Part shown: positions 43,008 to 52,358 of the stretch, piece by piece
Layout of the letters: every line of letters starts with the position of its first letter
Numbering within the stretch: position 1 is the first letter of the stretch
Assembly (NCBI RefSeq): GCF_003096075.1
Contig: NZ_CP015449.1
Span: 2,907,001 to 2,971,000, forward strand
Source of the DNA: Dietzia lutea
GTDB taxonomy: Bacteria; Actinomycetota; Actinomycetes; Mycobacteriales; Mycobacteriaceae
Length of the DNA: 64,000 nt
Direction: 5' to 3'
Notes under the pieces: generated by a model
The model's database searches: none
What the model saw: only the letters and a program-made list of their open reading frames with translations
What the model was told of the DNA's origin: nothing
Position numbers and translations under genes: made by a program

Positions 43008-44200
43008 GGCACCTGGTCCTCTCCTTGTGTGGCGTGCTCGGCGGCGGGTGTCGTCCCGTCGCCACCCGGCTCCACGTGGGCCGGAAGTTCGAGTGTGAAG
43101 GTCGACCCCGTGCCGGGGCGGCTCCACAGGCTGACAGCTCCGTTGTGGTTCTGCGCGACGTGCTTGACGATCGCCAGACCCAGGCCGGTCCCGCCGGTCG
43201 CCCGCGAGCGTGCCTTGTCCACGCGGAAGAACCGCTCGAAGACGCGGGCCTGGTGCTCGGGGGCGATGCCGATGCCGCGGTCGGTGACGCGCACCATCAC
43301 GGTGTCCCCGTCGATGCCACGGGTGATCGACACCGGCGTGCGTTCCGGCGAGTAGTTGACCGCGTTGGAGACGAGGTTGGTCAGCGCCGTGACCAGCAGG
43401 GTCCGGTCGCCCCTCACCTCGAGTCCGGACGGGGCGTCGGTGATGAGCTCGATCCCCGCCGCCTCCGCCGTCGACGCGGACCGGCGCAGGGCCTCGTCCA
43501 CCACGTCGTCCACGTCCACCGGCTCGGGGTCGCGGATCCGCTCCGCGCCCTGCAGCCGCGAGAGTTCGATCAGCTCGGAGACCATCTTGCCCAGCCGCTG
43601 GGCCTCGCTCACCACGCGTCCGCCGAAGTACTCGACCGAGTCCGGGTCGTCCTTGGACTCCAGGAGCGCCTCCGCGAGGACGGCCATCGCCCCAACCGGG
43701 GTCTTGAGCTCGTGGGAGACGTTGGCGACGAAGTCGCGGCGGGCGGCCTCCATGCGGCGGTGCTCCGAGTCGTCGTCGGCGAACACCACCACGAACTGCT
43801 CGTCGTACTCGCCGAGGATCTCGCTGCGCCCGCTCACCGAGGGGATGCGCCGGCGGCCGGTGAGGAGCTTGGCGGGCAGGTCGAAGCGCGTGGGCTCCCC
43901 GGTCGTGAACGTCGCCTGGGCGGCCAGCCACACCGGCTCCACGAGGAGGCGGTCGTCGACGATCCCCAGCTCCGCCGCGCGACGGTTGTAGAGGACCACG
44001 TCCTGGTGGCGGTCCACCACGGCGAGCGCGTACGGCGCCTGCAGGTAGACCCCCTGCAGCACCTCCAGCCTGCTCGGCCCGGTCTGCTCGGCTCGACGAC
44101 GCTCGTTGCGCCGGTTGATCAGCGGGACGACGAAGCCGCCCACGATGAAGCCGATGACCCCGGCGACGATCGCGAGGAAGATCCCCAGACTGACCTGCAC
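43004..44200 (-). CDS. senX3: Sensor histidine kinase SenX3
   Basis: A 398-residue membrane-bound kinase. One hydrophobic segment (residues 5-28), a PAS-like domain (about 45-145), then HisKA with phospho-accepting His163 in FVANVSHELKTPVG, and the ATPase domain with NLVSNAVNYS, VRVTDRGIGI, ARSRATGGTGLGL. It phosphorylates RegX3. The GTG start at 44200 lies downstream of a Pho-box-like direct repeat (44284-44316), so autoregulation is likely. gpmA lies upstream but is separated by a hairpin. Confidence 0.95.
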   Translation of the reverse strand: MQVSLGIFLAIVAGVIGFIVGGFVVPLINRRNERRRAEQTGPSRLEVLQGVYLQAPYALAVVDRHQDVVLYNRRAAELGIVDDRLLVEPVWLAAQATFTTGEPTRFDLPAKLLTGRRRIPSVSGRSEILGEYDEQFVVVFADDDSEHRRMEAARRDFVANVSHELKTPVGAMAVLAEALLESKDDPDSVEYFGGRVVSEAQRLGKMVSELIELSRLQGAERIRDPEPVDVDDVVDEALRRSASTAEAAGIELITDAPSGLEVRGDRTLLVTALTNLVSNAVNYSPERTPVSITRGIDGDTVMVRVTDRGIGIAPEHQARVFERFFRVDKARSRATGGTGLGLAIVKHVAQNHNGAVSLWSRPGTGSTFTLELPAHVEPGGDGTTPAAEHATQGEDQVP

Positions 44201-44242
44201 GGCCCCGATCCTACGGTGCCCCGCCCCCGCGCCCGAATCGAC

Positions 44243-44287
44243 GAACCCCCGTCCACCGGCGGGAAGTCCGCAGGTGGACGGGGGTTC
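44243..44287 (-). terminator. Perfect 15-bp hairpin downstream of gpmA
   Basis: Arms GAACCCCCGTCCACC and GGTGGACGGGGGTTC (15-base loop) lie 72 bases after the gpmA stop. It separates gpmA from senX3 transcription. The outer arm ends in GTTC, which is also the first Pho-box-like unit. Confidence 0.7.
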
Positions 44288-44316
44288 ACGGCCCGTTCAC
44301 CGGGCCTTCACCTGCG
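44284..44316 (+). promoter_or_regulatory. Pho-box-like triple direct repeat upstream of senX3-regX3
   Basis: Three 11-bp units start GTTCACGGCCC (44284), GTTCACCGGGC (44295) and CTTCACCTGCG (44306). Exact 11-bp spacing and the GTTCAC core match the PHO boxes of the PhoP regulator of Streptomyces, which is orthologous to RegX3. It lies about 85-115 bases before the senX3 start, in the orientation opposite to that gene. Binding is inferred, not shown. Confidence 0.55.
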
Positions 44317-44359
44317 ACGGGCCGTCCGGCCGCCCCGGGTGCGGGGACGCCGCCGCGCG

Positions 44360-45106
44360 CTACTTGCCGCCCTGGTTGGCGACCGCGGCCGCACCCGCGG
44401 CAGCGGCCTCCGGGTCGAGGTAGGTGCCGCCCGGGTTGGCGACCAGACCGGCCTCGTCGAAGCGGTACACCAGCGGGATGCCGGTGGGAATGTTCAGGCC
44501 CGCGATGTCGTCGTCCGAGATGCCGTCGAGGTGCTTGACGAGAGCGCGCAGCGAGTTGCCGTGCGCGGCGACCATGACCGTCTTGCCCTCCGCGAGCTTG
44601 GGCGCGATCTCGGCGGCGTAGTACGGGATGAACCGGTCCACGACGTCCTTGAGGCACTCGGTCAGCGGCACCTCCGGCAGATCGGCGTACCGGACGTCGC
44701 TCGTCTGCGAGTACTGGTTGTCCGCGTCGATCGGCGGCGGCGGCGTGTCGTAGCTGCGGCGCCACAGCATGAACTGCTCGTCGCCGAACTCCTCCTTGAT
44801 CTCCGCCTTGTTCAGCCCCTGGAGCTTGCCGTAGTGCCGCTCGTTGAGCTTCCAGTGGCGGATGACCGGCACCCAGTGGCGGTCGCACGCGTCCAGCGCG
44901 ATGTTCGCCGTGGTGATCGCACGCCGCAGCAGCGAGGTGTACAGCACGTCGGGCAGGATCCCCGCCTCCGCGAGGAGCTTGCCACCGCGAACCGCCTCCT
45001 CTCGCCCCAGATCGGTGAGGTCGACGTCGACCCAACCCGTGAACTGGTTGGACGCGTTCCACTGGGACTGCCCGTGACGCAGGAGGACGAGTGTTCCGTA
45101 AGCCAT
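44360..45106 (-). CDS. gpmA: 2,3-bisphosphoglycerate-dependent phosphoglycerate mutase
   Basis: A 248-residue glycolytic enzyme that interconverts 3- and 2-phosphoglycerate. Motifs: [10 protein letters not shown] with phospho-His11, [37 protein letters not shown], and the second His in [14 protein letters not shown] 45106 is chosen; the frame stays open 25 codons upstream only by composition. The C-terminus has an Ala-rich tail. Gene order gpmA-senX3-regX3 is the same as in mycobacteria (Rv0489-Rv0491). Divergent from fadD, 41 bp apart. Confidence 0.95.
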   Translation of the reverse strand: MAYGTLVLLRHGQSQWNASNQFTGWVDVDLTDLGREEAVRGGKLLAEAGILPDVLYTSLLRRAITTANIALDACDRHWVPVIRHWKLNERHYGKLQGLNKAEIKEEFGDEQFMLWRRSYDTPPPPIDADNQYSQTSDVRYADLPEVPLTECLKDVVDRFIPYYAAEIAPKLAEGKTVMVAAHGNSLRALVKHLDGISDDDIAGLNIPTGIPLVYRFDEAGLVANPGGTYLDPEAAAAGAAAVANQGGK

Positions 45107-45147
45107 ACGCTCATTATGACCTGCCGCCGGAGGACTACGGTGCAGAC

Positions 45148-46860
45148 ATGACCGCACACGCCGGAGCCGACACCCCCGCACACCCCGACCGGCCGTGGAC
45201 CGTGCACTACACCCCGGGCACGACGCACGACCTCGACTACGGCACCACCACCCTCATAGACCAGTTCGACGCCGCCGTCACCGCCCACGCCGACCGGCCC
45301 GCCACCGAGTTCTTCGGCCGCCTGACCAGCTACTCCGACCTCGGCCGCCGGGTTCGCCGCGCCGCCGAGGGCCTGCGCCGCCTCGGCGTCCGGCCCGGCG
45401 ACCGCGTCGCGGTGCTGCTGCCGAACTGCCCCCAGGGCGTCGCCGTCTTCTACGCGGCCCTGCGCATTGGGGCGATCGTCGTGGAGCACAACCCCCTCTA
45501 CACCGCCGACGAACTCGAGGGCCCGTTCACCGACCACGGGGCGAAGGTCGTCGTGACGTGGAACGTCGTCGCCGACGTCGTGCGTGACCTCGCGGACCGC
45601 CCCGGCACCCGGATCGAGCACGTCCTCGCCGTCGACCTTCTCGACGCCTTCCCCACCGCCAAGCGACTCGCGCTGCGACACCTCCCCGTGCCCGCGCTGC
45701 GCGCCTCCCGCGCCAAGCTCTCCCGGTCCGCGCCCGGCACGCTCGACTGGGGCGAGCTCGAGACCGGCCCCGAGCTCGACTTCTCGCACCCGCGGCCCGC
45801 CGCCGAAGACGCCGCGCTCATCCTCTACACCTCCGGCACCACCGGGACCCCCAAGGGCGCCGTGCTCACCCACGCCAACCTCGTCGCCAACGCCACGCAG
45901 GGCCGCGCCTGGGTTCCCGGCCTCGAACCCGGGCGCGAGCGCTTCCTCGCGACCCTGCCCATGTTCCACGCCTACGGGGTGACGATGTGCGTGGTGTTCG
46001 GCATCGCCCAGGGCGCGCGGCTGCAACTCGTGCCGACGCCCGACATGGACCTCGTCATGCCGATCTTCGCCAAGAACCTGCCCACCTTCATCCCCGCCGT
46101 GCCGCCGATCTACACCCGCATCCTCGAGGAGTCGGCCAAGCGCAAGATCTCCCTGCAGGGCGTGCGGTTCTCCTTCTCCGGCGCCATGAGCCTGCCCGCC
46201 GACCTCATCGAGAAGTGGGAGGCCGCCACCGGCGGCCTGTTGGTGGAGGGGTACGGGATGACCGAGACCTCGCCGATCATCGTCGGCAACCCCATGTCGA
46301 CGGCGAGGCGGGCCGGCGCGATCGGCGTGCCCTTCCCCGACACGGACATCCGGATCGCCGATCAGGACGATCCGTCGGAGGACGTCCCGGGCGGCGAGCC
46401 CGGTGAGCTACTGGTCAAGGGGCCGCAGGTCTTCCGCGGGTACTGGGGCAACGAGGAGGCCACCGCCGCGACGTTCCACGACGGCTGGCTGCGCACCGGC
46501 GATGTCGTGGTGCAGGACCCCGACGGCTTCCTGCGCGTGGTCGACCGCATCAAGGAGATGATCGTCACCGGCGGGTTCAACGTCTACCCCTCCGAGGTCG
46601 AGGCGGTCCTGCGCACGGCCCCGGACATCGCGGACTGCGCCGTGGTGGGTCGTCCCGCCGGCGACGGGGGCGAGCAGGTCGTGGCCGCGGTGGTGCTCGA
46701 GCCGGGGGCGACGCTCGACGTCAACGCGGTCCGCGCGCACTGCCGGGCCTCGCTGACCGGGTACAAGGTGCCGCGCGAGTTCATCGAGGTCGACGACCTG
46801 GCCCGCAACCCGATGGGCAAGGTCCTGCGCAAGAAGGTCGCCGAGCAGATCACCGCCTGA
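45148..46860 (+). CDS. Long-chain fatty acid-CoA ligase (FadD-type)
   Basis: A 570-residue ANL-superfamily ligase. Motifs: [19 protein letters not shown] (about residue 225), [10 protein letters not shown] (about 370), [12 protein letters not shown] with [20 protein letters not shown] (about 450-485), and the terminal lysine in [11 protein letters not shown]. The [11 protein letters not shown] linker is typical of long-chain acyl-CoA synthetases. It probably activates fatty acids for degradation or lipid synthesis. ATG 45148 is chosen; the shadow start at 45091 lies within gpmA upstream sequence. It is a single-gene unit followed by the split palindrome and IS30 element. Confidence 0.9.
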   Translation: MTAHAGADTPAHPDRPWTVHYTPGTTHDLDYGTTTLIDQFDAAVTAHADRPATEFFGRLTSYSDLGRRVRRAAEGLRRLGVRPGDRVAVLLPNCPQGVAVFYAALRIGAIVVEHNPLYTADELEGPFTDHGAKVVVTWNVVADVVRDLADRPGTRIEHVLAVDLLDAFPTAKRLALRHLPVPALRASRAKLSRSAPGTLDWGELETGPELDFSHPRPAAEDAALILYTSGTTGTPKGAVLTHANLVANATQGRAWVPGLEPGRERFLATLPMFHAYGVTMCVVFGIAQGARLQLVPTPDMDLVMPIFAKNLPTFIPAVPPIYTRILEESAKRKISLQGVRFSFSGAMSLPADLIEKWEAATGGLLVEGYGMTETSPIIVGNPMSTARRAGAIGVPFPDTDIRIADQDDPSEDVPGGEPGELLVKGPQVFRGYWGNEEATAATFHDGWLRTGDVVVQDPDGFLRVVDRIKEMIVTGGFNVYPSEVEAVLRTAPDIADCAVVGRPAGDGGEQVVAAVVLEPGATLDVNAVRAHCRASLTGYKVPREFIEVDDLARNPMGKVLRKKVAEQITA

Positions 46861-46954
46861 CCGCCCGCCCGCGCCGGCCCCGCAGGCCGGGCCGGACCCG
46901 CAGGCCGACCAGTCATCGAGAAGACAGTTTCGCCCGTATCGGCCGAGGTGGTCT

Positions 46955-48235
46955 CTAGGAGTTAGCGCAACACCCTGACTGATCGGGGTGTGTGGTGGCT
47001 AAACAGCTGGACTGGAGACTGCGGGCGGGTGTGTGTCGGTCCTTGCTGGAGGGCATGACCGGGATCGAGGCGGCGACGCTGTGGGGTGTCAGCATGGCCA
47101 CGGCGTGGAGGTGGGCCAAGCTTGCGGGCATGACCTTTGAGGTGGGACGACGCGGCGGCGTGGGCTCCGGTGTGGCAACGGCCGTATCCCAGCGGCCGCT
47201 GAAGGAGTCGGCGAGTTATCGCCGGTTGACCCTGTTTGACCGGGTCTACATCCAGGCCATGTTCGACCTGCCGACCCCGGCCGGGGTCCGGGCGATCGCC
47301 CGGGGTCTGCAGGTGGCCGCCTCGACGATCTCGAGGGAGTTGGCTGCCCACTCGTTCGAGCACTGGGGCAAGCGGCGTTACGACGCCCGGTTGGCCCATC
47401 TGCTGGCCCTGGACAAGCGCAAGCGCTGCCGGCCGGGCAAGCTGGAGGCCACGCAGCTGCGCGGCGAGGTCATCGCCCGGTTAAACCAGCGGTTCTCACC
47501 CGAGCAGGTCGCCGGGGAGCTGCGGGTGATGTTCCCCGATCAGCCGGAGATGAACGTGTCCCCCGAGACGATCTACCAGGCGCTATACGTCCAGGGCAAG
47601 GGCGCGCTGCGGCACGAGCTCAAGGTCGAAAAGGCCTTGCGCTCCGGGCGCAAGAGCCGCGTGCCCACGTCCGCCCTGCCGCCGCGAACCTCGCGTCCGT
47701 GGCTGCAAGGAGCTCGCCTTAGCGACCGGCCGGCCGAGGTGGAGGACCGCGCCGTGCCCGGGCACTGGGAGGGCGATCTGGTCGTGGGGCCGAACAACTC
47801 CGGGATCGTCACCCTGGTCGAGCGCCACACCCGCTACGTACTGATCGGGCGCCTGCCCGGCTGCCGGGACAGCGCCACCGTCACCGATGTACTGGCCCAG
47901 ATGATCGAGGCGCTGCCCTCCCGGCTGGTATCCACGATCACCTGGGACCAGGGCACCGAGATGGCAGCGCACGCCGCGTTCACCGTCAAGACCGGCTGCC
48001 CGATCTTCTTCTGCGATCCGCACTCGCCCTGGCAGCGCGGATCCAACGAGAACACCAACGGACTGATCCGGGACTTCTACCCCAAAGGCACCGACTTCAA
48101 CACCATCAGCGACGACGAACTCGCCGAAACCGAACGCCTCCTCAACATCCGCCCCCGAGCCATCCACGGCTTCCACAGTCCCCATGCGAAGATGACCGAA
48201 CTAATCGCCGGTGTTGCGCTAGCCACCTGAGAACG
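46955..48235 (+). mobile_element. IS30-family insertion sequence (ends approximate)
   Basis: One transposase gene is bounded by inverted terminal repeats that share TAGCGCAACACC (46963-46974) and its complement GGTGTTGCGCTA (48210-48221); similarity extends outward (TCT-AGG-G) for about ten more bases with gaps, so the outer ends are given as approximate. No clear target duplication could be read. The right repeat lies inside the 3' end of the transposase gene, as in several IS30 elements. The copy looks intact. Confidence 0.85.
46992..48230 (+). CDS. IS30-family transposase
   Basis: A 412-residue DDE transposase. Two N-terminal HTH regions are visible ([21 protein letters not shown] at about 20-40, and [20 protein letters not shown] at about 97-116, the latter being the IS30 signature). 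The catalytic domain has HWEGDLVVG (first Asp), TWDQGTEM (second Asp) and [20 protein letters not shown] (Glu). No frameshift or stop is present, so it is probably active. GTG 46992 starts about 17 bases inside the left repeat. Confidence 0.93.
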   Translation: MVAKQLDWRLRAGVCRSLLEGMTGIEAATLWGVSMATAWRWAKLAGMTFEVGRRGGVGSGVATAVSQRPLKESASYRRLTLFDRVYIQAMFDLPTPAGVRAIARGLQVAASTISRELAAHSFEHWGKRRYDARLAHLLALDKRKRCRPGKLEATQLRGEVIARLNQRFSPEQVAGELRVMFPDQPEMNVSPETIYQALYVQGKGALRHELKVEKALRSGRKSRVPTSALPPRTSRPWLQGARLSDRPAEVEDRAVPGHWEGDLVVGPNNSGIVTLVERHTRYVLIGRLPGCRDSATVTDVLAQMIEALPSRLVSTITWDQGTEMAAHAAFTVKTGCPIFFCDPHSPWQRGSNENTNGLIRDFYPKGTDFNTISDDELAETERLLNIRPRAIHGFHSPHAKMTELIAGVALAT

Positions 48236-48352
48236 CCCGAGTGGAAATGTGCGAAACGCTCTTCTCGACGAGCGCGCTGCCGGGGGCCGTCGGGCGGGGC
48301 TCGGCGGGCGGGGCCGGCGCGGTCGACCGGCGCGCCCACCGGGCGGGGTCGC

Positions 48353-48880
48353 CTACTCCGGCTGGGGCAGGTCCTCGGTGAGGTGGCGGAACGCGTCGAG
48401 GTTGCGCAGCGGCTCACCCCGCGAGACCCGCCACTCCCATTCGCGGCGGATCGACGTGTGGAAGCCGGTCTCGAGGATGATGTTGAAATCGTGGTCGGCG
48501 GCCTCGAGCACCTGACCCAGCACGCGGTCGAGCTCCTCCTCGGTCACCGCGATGAGCGGCATCCGGCCGACGAGGTAGATGTCGCCGTTGTTGTCCAGCG
48601 TGTACGCCACCTGGTACAGCCGACGATTGCGGCGCAGCAGGTACTTGTAGACCTTCTCGAAGTCCTCGTCCGGGTTGCGGCACACGAACGCCTCGACGCG
48701 CACGCTCTCCTTGTTCACCGTGAGATGGCAGGCCGTTTTGAGCCGCTTCTCCCCCGGCAGCTGCACGACGAAGGTGTGGCCGTCGGCCAGCGTGGACTCG
48801 ATCTCCCGCTCCACGAGGAAGTCGTGGATCCGGTCCACGGTGGGCTGGTCGAAGTCGGGCTCGCGGGTCTCGTCGCTCAT
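48353..48880 (-). CDS. YbjN-domain protein (Rv0487-like)
   Basis: A 175-residue soluble protein with the YbjN fold, which resembles type III secretion chaperones: RIHDFLVEREIE, TACHLTVNKESVRVEAFVCRNP, YQVAYTLDNNGDIYLVGRMPL, and a C-terminal helix containing REWEWRVSRG. In mycobacteria it sits beside mshA, as here, and has no defined function. ATG 48880 follows AAGGAG. It is downstream-convergent with fadD across the IS30 element. Confidence 0.88.
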   Translation of the reverse strand: MSDETREPDFDQPTVDRIHDFLVEREIESTLADGHTFVVQLPGEKRLKTACHLTVNKESVRVEAFVCRNPDEDFEKVYKYLLRRNRRLYQVAYTLDNNGDIYLVGRMPLIAVTEEELDRVLGQVLEAADHDFNIILETGFHTSIRREWEWRVSRGEPLRNLDAFRHLTEDLPQPE

Positions 48881-48918
48881 GGTGGGGCTCCTTCGGCGGT
48901 CGGGCGCGTCGTCCTCTT

Positions 48919-48945
48919 TGTCTACTCGACCTTCTGTCTACTCGA
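48919..48945 (-). promoter_or_regulatory. 11-bp direct repeat upstream of the YbjN gene
   Basis: TGTCTACTCGA occurs twice with a 16-base offset (48919-48929 and 48935-48945), 39 bases before the YbjN start, in an unusually AT-rich spot. It may be an operator. It lies in the 120-bp gap to mshA. Confidence 0.4.
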
Positions 48946-49000
48946 ACGACGCCCACCGGGGGTTCGACGCCCGCGCCCCGGCGGATGGCGCCGCGCGCAG

Positions 49001-50311
49001 TCAGGACGCCGCCGCCTCCGCACGCCGGGCCCGGTAGGCGGCCGTCGTGCCCGCGTACGACTCCAGCAGTCCGTCGGCCGTGGAGTCCCAGCTGAACCCG
49101 GAGGCGTGCACCGGGGCGGCCCGCGACATCGACAGGCGCAGCTCGTCGTCGTCGAGCAGTCCCGCCAACACGTCCGCCCACCGACGCGGGTCGTGCCCGT
49201 CCACGGTGAGCCCGGTGCGGCCGTCGGCGACGGCAGTCGGCAGCCCGCCCACCGCGGCGGCGACCACGGGCGTCCCGCACGCCTGCGCCTCGAGCGCGAC
49301 GAGCCCGAACGACTCCGAGTACGACGGCACCGCCACGATGTCCGCGGCCCGGTACACGTCCACCAGCTCGGACGGCGGGCGGGGCGCGAGGAAGCTCACG
49401 CGGTCGGCCACGCCCAGCTCGTCGGCGAGCTCCATGAGCGACCGCGGCCGCTCGAGCCCGGACCCGCTCGGCCCGCCCACGACCAGCAGGCGGACGTCGC
49501 GGTGCGGCTGGGTGCGCACGATCTCGGCGAGCGCGCGGACGATCACGTCGGGGGCCTTGAGCGGCTGGATGCGGCCGACAAACGCGATGACCTCGGACTT
49601 CTGCGCCAGTCCTAGCGCGCGGCGGGCCCGCTCGGTGCCGCGCTGCGTGCCGGGCGTGTACTGGTCGAGGTCGGCGCCGGGCGAGACGACGTCGATGTCG
49701 GCCGGGTCGGCGTCGTAGAAGCGGACGAGTTCGTCGCGCTCGCCGACGGTGTTGACGACCAGGCGGTGCGCGGCGTCGACGATCTGCTGCTCCCCTATCC
49801 GCCGCGACTCGGGCTCCGGCGTGTCACCGGCGGCGAGGACCGCGTTCTTGACCTCGGCGAGCGTGTGGGCGGTGTGCACGAGCGGCACGCCCCAGTGCTC
49901 GGACGCCACCAGCCCGGCCTGGCCGGACAGCCAGTAGTGCGAGTGGATGAGATCATAGTGCCCCGGCGCGTGCCCGGCCTCGGCGCGCATGACGCCCGCG
50001 ACGAACGGGCACAGCTGCGTGGGGAGGTCCTCTTTGCGCAGGCCCTCGAACGGCCCGGCGACGATGTTGCGGACCAGCACGCCGTCGCCGGCCTCCTCGA
50101 CGGGCGGCTGGGAGGAGTGGGTGGCGCGGGTGAAGATCTCGACCTCCACGCCGCGGCGGGCCAGCCGGCGGGCGGTCTGCAGCACGTACACGTTGAGTCC
50201 GCCGGCGTCGCCCGTGCCCGGTTGGGCGAGCGGGGAGGTGTGGAAGGACAACACCGCGATGCGTCGGGGCAGCGGGTGCGCGGCGCCGCGGTCGAGCTCG
50301 GAGACGGTCAC
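49001..50311 (-). CDS. mshA: D-inositol-3-phosphate glycosyltransferase (mycothiol synthesis)
   Basis: A 436-residue GT-B glycosyltransferase that joins N-acetylglucosamine from UDP-GlcNAc to inositol-3-phosphate, the first step of mycothiol synthesis. Motifs: [20 protein letters not shown] (acceptor and phosphate site), [23 protein letters not shown], and [20 protein letters not shown] (family-4 donor site). GTG 50311 is used; the preceding 12 codons read as non-conserved. It is separated from the YbjN gene by 120 bp. The 50312-50557 gap is G-rich low complexity with no gene. Confidence 0.94.
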   Translation of the reverse strand: MTVSELDRGAAHPLPRRIAVLSFHTSPLAQPGTGDAGGLNVYVLQTARRLARRGVEVEIFTRATHSSQPPVEEAGDGVLVRNIVAGPFEGLRKEDLPTQLCPFVAGVMRAEAGHAPGHYDLIHSHYWLSGQAGLVASEHWGVPLVHTAHTLAEVKNAVLAAGDTPEPESRRIGEQQIVDAAHRLVVNTVGERDELVRFYDADPADIDVVSPGADLDQYTPGTQRGTERARRALGLAQKSEVIAFVGRIQPLKAPDVIVRALAEIVRTQPHRDVRLLVVGGPSGSGLERPRSLMELADELGVADRVSFLAPRPPSELVDVYRAADIVAVPSYSESFGLVALEAQACGTPVVAAAVGGLPTAVADGRTGLTVDGHDPRRWADVLAGLLDDDELRLSMSRAAPVHASGFSWDSTADGLLESYAGTTAAYRARRAEAAAS

Positions 50312-50557
50312 CCGACCGATTGTGCCCTCGCCCGCGCGGGCGTGCACGTCGGCTGGGTGCGTGGCGGCTGGGGGGCGGGTCGGCGCCGGGTGCGCCGCTG
50401 GTGGGTAGCGGGTCCCCGGCGGATAGGCGGCGGGTGGGCGGCGGGTTCCCGTCCAGGGGCGACGACGACGAGATGTCCCACGCCGGTCCGGCCCGCCCGT
50501 CGCCCCGTGCGCGGGACCGGCCCGTCCGCCACCACGGGCGAGAACCCGGCGGCGGGC

Positions 50558-51490
50558 TTACAGAGCGGCGGCGAAGGCGTCGAGCTCGGCGAGGAAGCGA
50601 GGCGTCTCCTCGAGGAACGGGGCGTGGGCGGACTCGGCGAATTCGACGTAGCGACCGCCGGGGATCATCTCGGCGTTGGCCTGACCGGCCGAGGGCAGTA
50701 CCACGCCGTCATGGGCGCCGTGGACGACCAAGGCCGGGAGGGTCAGGCCGCGCAGGGTGTCGTCGTTGTCGACGCGGCGGGTGAGCAGCGCCTGCCGGAC
50801 CGCCGGCGGCGTGGACAGCGACAGCCCGAGGATCCGCTGCCCGTCGGCGCCGGCGCCGTTGACCATCATCGCCCTGCCGAAGCTCGTGAACGCCTCCAGG
50901 GCGTGCGCCGGCTTCTCCTCGAACGCGCCGCCGGAGGTGACCTCCTTCATGGCCGGCCCGATCGCGCCGCCGGCCGAGCGCGACAGCGACGTCACGGCCC
51001 CGCACAGCACGATCCCGGCCAGGCGCCCCTCCCCTCGGGCGGCCAGGTAGTCGGCCACGACGACCCCACCGTACGACCAGCCCAGCAGGATCGCGCCCGC
51101 GTCCTCGCCGATGCCGACCGAGTCGAGGACCGCCTCGACGTCGTCGGCCCACTGCTGCGGTGAGTCGTAGCCTGCGGCGGGGACGTCGGAGTGGCCGTGG
51201 CCGCGCAGGTCGATTGCCACCACATGGAACCGCTGCGCGAGCTCGCCCAGCAGCTCGGCTCCCCAGCTCGAGCTCGACTGGGCCCAGCCGTGGATCAGGA
51301 CGAGGGGCCGGGAGCCCGGGTCGCCGAGCACGCGGTACGCGATGGTCGTGCCGTCGGACGACGCCGCCGACGCGACGCCGTGCGGGGCGCCGGGCCGGTC
51401 GGCGGCATACGCCCGGCCCAGGGCGGGTTGGCCGTGCGCGGGCTGGCCGGAGAGGGCGTCGGTGGTGGCGGGGGTCGCGTCGGAGCTCAT
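50558..51490 (-). CDS. Alpha/beta hydrolase
   Basis: A 310-residue alpha/beta-fold hydrolase. The oxyanion segment is LVLIHGWAQSS, the nucleophile lies in LLGWSYGGVVV, Asp in VVHGAHDGVV and His in AESAHAPFLEE. The first 40 residues are Ala/Thr/Gly-rich and disordered. ATG 51490 is preferred to ATG 51499 because the latter adds only MCP. The substrate is unknown; haloperoxidase- or esterase-like. Divergent from the LEH-like gene (148-bp gap). Confidence 0.87.
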   Translation of the reverse strand: MSSDATPATTDALSGQPAHGQPALGRAYAADRPGAPHGVASAASSDGTTIAYRVLGDPGSRPLVLIHGWAQSSSSWGAELLGELAQRFHVVAIDLRGHGHSDVPAAGYDSPQQWADDVEAVLDSVGIGEDAGAILLGWSYGGVVVADYLAARGEGRLAGIVLCGAVTSLSRSAGGAIGPAMKEVTSGGAFEEKPAHALEAFTSFGRAMMVNGAGADGQRILGLSLSTPPAVRQALLTRRVDNDDTLRGLTLPALVVHGAHDGVVLPSAGQANAEMIPGGRYVEFAESAHAPFLEETPRFLAELDAFAAAL

Positions 51491-51638
51491 AGGGCACATC
51501 GTGCCAGCCGTGGCCCGGCGGCGGTCGCGATGCGAGCAGGGCCCGCCGCCCCGAGCGAGTTCGCCGACGCGGTCGGGGCCGCCGCCATCCGCATACGATC
51601 AGCACCCGCTCCGCGCCCGCGGCGGTTACCGTGTGGAG

Positions 51639-52088
51639 ATGGCAGTCACCAGCACCAGGACCGATCCCGACGTGGTCGTCCGGACGTTCTTCGATGCCCT
51701 CATGGCCGGCTCGACCGGGGCCGCCGCGGACCTGCTCACCGACGACGTCTGGTGGGCCAACGTCGGCCTGCCGACCATGCGGGGCAAGCGCGCGGTCGTC
51801 GGCGCCATCTCCGCGATGAACCGGAGCATCGACTTCGGCGTGGACATCCACCACCTCGCCGTGTCAGCCCCCGCGGACCCCACCAACCCGCAGGCCCCGG
51901 TCGTGGTGCTCACCGAACGCACCGACTACCTGGGCGTCGGGCCGCTACGGGTCGGGTTCTGGGTGTGCGGGCGCCTCGAGGTCCGCGATGGCCGGGTGTG
52001 CGGCTGGCAGGACTACTTCTCCAAGGCCGACATGGCCAAGGGCGCTGTGCGCGGGCTCCTCGAGATGGCCACCGGCCGGGGGCGTTAG
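51639..52088 (+). CDS. Limonene-1,2-epoxide hydrolase-like/SnoaL-fold protein
   Basis: A 149-residue cone-fold protein. FFDALMAGSTGAAADLLTDDVWW near the start, then VVLTERTDYLG and VCGWQDYFSKADM fit the Asp-Arg-Asp catalytic set of limonene-1,2-epoxide hydrolases (Arg and Asp in ERTDY, Asp in WQDYF). If so it opens small epoxides with water. ATG 51639 follows GTGTGGAG. It is followed by a GAC-type 15-mer and a long palindrome. Confidence 0.85.
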   Translation: MAVTSTRTDPDVVVRTFFDALMAGSTGAAADLLTDDVWWANVGLPTMRGKRAVVGAISAMNRSIDFGVDIHHLAVSAPADPTNPQAPVVVLTERTDYLGVGPLRVGFWVCGRLEVRDGRVCGWQDYFSKADMAKGAVRGLLEMATGRGR

Positions 52089-52191
52089 ACCTCGTCGTCG
52101 TCGACCTCTCCCGCCGACCCCCGCCGGCTCCCACCCGGCGACCTCTCCCGCCGGCCCCCGCCGTCTCGCGGTGGCCCCGCCCGCCGGGCGC

Positions 52192-52256
52192 TCGTCGAGA
52201 AGAGCGTTTCGCACAGAACTACTCGGGCGATACGTGCCGAACATCCTTTTCGACGA
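52192..52256. repeat. Long imperfect palindrome (family copy 2)
   Basis: Arms at 52192-52214 (starts TCGTCGAGAAGAGCGTTTCG) and 52234-52256 pair at 17 of 23 positions plus G-U pairs, with a 19-base loop containing ACTCGGGCGA. The left arm is identical over 23 bases to the right arm of the split copy at 48249-48271. It lies after the LEH-like gene and before the SDR gene and may terminate transcription. Confidence 0.7.
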
Positions 52257-52358
52257 CCGGTCGGCCCCGGGCGTCGTCCTCGTCGTCGTCGCACGTTTTT
52301 CACCCACGACGAACGCATGCCGCGGTCGGTGTCGGAACCGCCGCCTACTCTTGTCGCC

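Larger units (their letters stand above)
46913..48271. repeat. Long palindrome split by an IS30-family insertion
   Basis: A left arm at 46913-46935 (starts TCATCGAGAAGACAGTTTCG) and a right arm at 48249-48271 (reverse complement starts TCGTCGAGAAGAGCGTTTCG) pair at 19 of 23 positions. Between them is the IS30 element. Sequence around GCCCGAG/GGCCGAG at the inner edges matches the loop of the intact copy at 52192-52256. The palindrome thus lay between the convergent fadD and YbjN genes before insertion and may have been their shared terminator. Confidence 0.7.
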
